From Calothrix sp. PCC 7103 (GTDB lineage: Bacteria > Cyanobacteriota > Cyanobacteriia > Cyanobacteriales > Nostocaceae): a DNA stretch of 64,000 nt. The position numbers and the translations under genes were made by a program. This document shows, in pieces, positions 63,204 through 64,000 of this stretch. The stretch lies in the NCBI RefSeq assembly GCF_000331305.1, contig NZ_KB217478.1, positions 1,409,679-1,473,678 of the forward strand. The letters run 5' to 3'. Each line of letters begins with the position of its first letter. Position 1 is the first letter of the stretch. The notes under the pieces were generated by a model. The model searched no databases, had not been told where the DNA came from, and saw only the letters and a program-made list of their open reading frames with translations.

Positions 63204-64000
63204 GTGAAAAATGTTGGTTTGGGCAGTATTGTTTGGCGTTTGAGTACATCTCTTTTACTTGGATGCGTAAGTGCTTTCACTACATCTATCAGTCCAAGTT
63301 TTGCCCAAAGTAACATCGTACCCGACGAAACACTCGGAGCAACAGAGTCTTCGAGAGTTATTTTCAACTTTAACGGCGCCACAAACGATGCAATAATAGG
63401 AGGCGCCGAACGTGGACAGAATTTATTTCACAGTCTCAGAGAGTTTGGCATCAGCGAAAATAGAGGAGCTTATTTTTTGACTCCTAATGCCAATATCCAA
63501 AACATTTTTGCGCGAGTAACAGGAAGTAACCCTTCACAAATTTTTGGAACTCTGGGTGTACGTCAAGCAAATAACTTCACACCTTCAACCGCAAATCTGT
63601 ATTTAGTGAATCCGAATGGGGTTTTGTTCGGACAGAATGCTAGTTTGGATTTAGGAGGCTCTTTTGTTGTAACGACAGCTTCGGGAATTCAGTTTGGCGA
63701 TAGAGGAGTTTACAATGCGAGTGGTGGTCAACCTGCTGATGTTTTAACAATCAACCCTTCGGCTTTTTTGTTCAATCAAATATCTAGAGGTAATATTACC
63801 AATCGTTCTGTTGCACCTGCAGGGCAAAATTTAGTTGGTGAGAATATTACCGGGTTGCGTGTACCCAATGGTAAAAGTTTGTTGTTTTTGGGTGGTGATA
63901 TCAATATAGAAGGTGGTGGACTTAGTAACCCACCTTTTGATGGAAGTGGTGGACTGCGTGCTTATAACGGAAGAATAGAGCTAGGGAGTTTAGCGGCACC
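63204..64000 (+). CDS. Filamentous haemagglutinin-type (TpsA) secreted protein, 3' truncated by window end
   Basis: The frame is open from GTG 63204 to the window end (265 residues visible). A long signal peptide (MKNVGLGSIVWRLSTSLLLG ... SFAQS, about 1-38) precedes the TPS haemagglutination domain: NLFHSLREFGISENRGAYFL, NIQNIFARVTGSNPSQIFG, LYLVNPNGVLFGQNASLDLG and SFVVTTASGIQFG, with the diagnostic NPNG motif. Such proteins cross the outer membrane through a TpsB partner and often serve in adhesion or as contact-dependent toxins; the C-terminus deciding this lies outside the window. The GTG is chosen because of the upstream AGGAGA and the signal peptide. Confidence 0.93.
   Translation, partial: MKNVGLGSIVWRLSTSLLLGCVSAFTTSISPSFAQSNIVPDETLGATESSRVIFNFNGATNDAIIGGAERGQNLFHSLREFGISENRGAYFLTPNANIQNIFARVTGSNPSQIFGTLGVRQANNFTPSTANLYLVNPNGVLFGQNASLDLGGSFVVTTASGIQFGDRGVYNASGGQPADVLTINPSAFLFNQISRGNITNRSVAPAGQNLVGENITGLRVPNGKSLLFLGGDINIEGGGLSNPPFDGSGGLRAYNGRIELGSLAA

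Noticed and set aside
1-64000. tRNA, rRNA or known riboswitches
   Set aside because: I looked in the intergenic regions and saw no cloverleaf, rRNA or recognisable riboswitch; a covariance-model scan would be needed to exclude them.

Overview
The window looks like chromosome from a filamentous, heterocyst-forming type cyanobacterium (Nostocales, Rivularia/Calothrix/Scytonema-like). It is AT-rich with typical cyanobacterial families: modular PKS, SBBP/DUF4114 and RTX proteins, CHASE2, CHAT/TPR and DUF928 proteins, filamentous-haemagglutinin-type TpsA, Uma2 and Rpn/DUF4351 proteins. The hexamer GGCGCC occurs about 80 times by eye, where roughly 4 would be expected at this base composition. The usual cyanobacterial palindrome GCGATCGC is almost absent. 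The genus is inference; no rRNA or tRNA gene was seen.

Layout. (1) 1-16250: the 3' part of a type I modular polyketide cluster, all on + and tightly packed: a truncated ...AT-KR-ACP protein, a full KS-AT-DH-ER-KR-ACP module, a KS-ACP protein that has lost its AT core and the KS HGTGT histidine, a TubC-docked protein of unknown function, an SDR, a GT4 glycosyltransferase and a zinc-ribbon methyltransferase. No thioesterase is seen. (2) 16.4-21.6 kb: a 1740-residue, internally duplicated beta-propeller/DUF4114 surface protein. (3) 22-32 kb: aminotransferase, Uma2 protein, an orphan CRISPR array whose third spacer carries a 99-bp MITE-like insertion, small exported proteins, WD40 protein, GNAT, S9 peptidase, LRV-repeat protein. 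(4) 32-47 kb: mostly housekeeping genes (RecQ-type helicase, pheS, surE, MBL hydrolase, ribF, MoxR ATPase, dihaem cytochrome, secA, HAD phosphatase, Dus) with gene remnants between them. (5) 47.9-52.4 kb: RTX protein, exported glycoside hydrolase, and a TetR/Coq4-like locus whose palindrome usage differs from the rest of the window and which carries twin TetR-type operators. (6) 52.7-64 kb: a signalling/secretion neighbourhood: TpsB remnant, a degenerate sensor-like protein, a LuxR-type response regulator, a CHASE2 histidine kinase, a DUF928 protein, an exported TPR-CHAT protease-like protein, and a TpsA locus present as one truncated copy, one promoter-only copy and one intact copy running off the window end. 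An Rpn-type nuclease gene and a DUF5674 gene pair lie between those copies.

How it fits together. The PKS genes probably act as an assembly line whose chain is handed by docking domains from one protein to the next and then tailored by glycosylation and methylation. The right-hand 11 kb resembles a module seen repeatedly in cyanobacteria, in which a CHASE2 kinase and response regulator sit with DUF928, CHAT and two-partner-secretion genes. A functional link between these is inference. Gene remnants, REP-like repeats, MITE-like elements and duplicated fragments throughout show a plastic genome.
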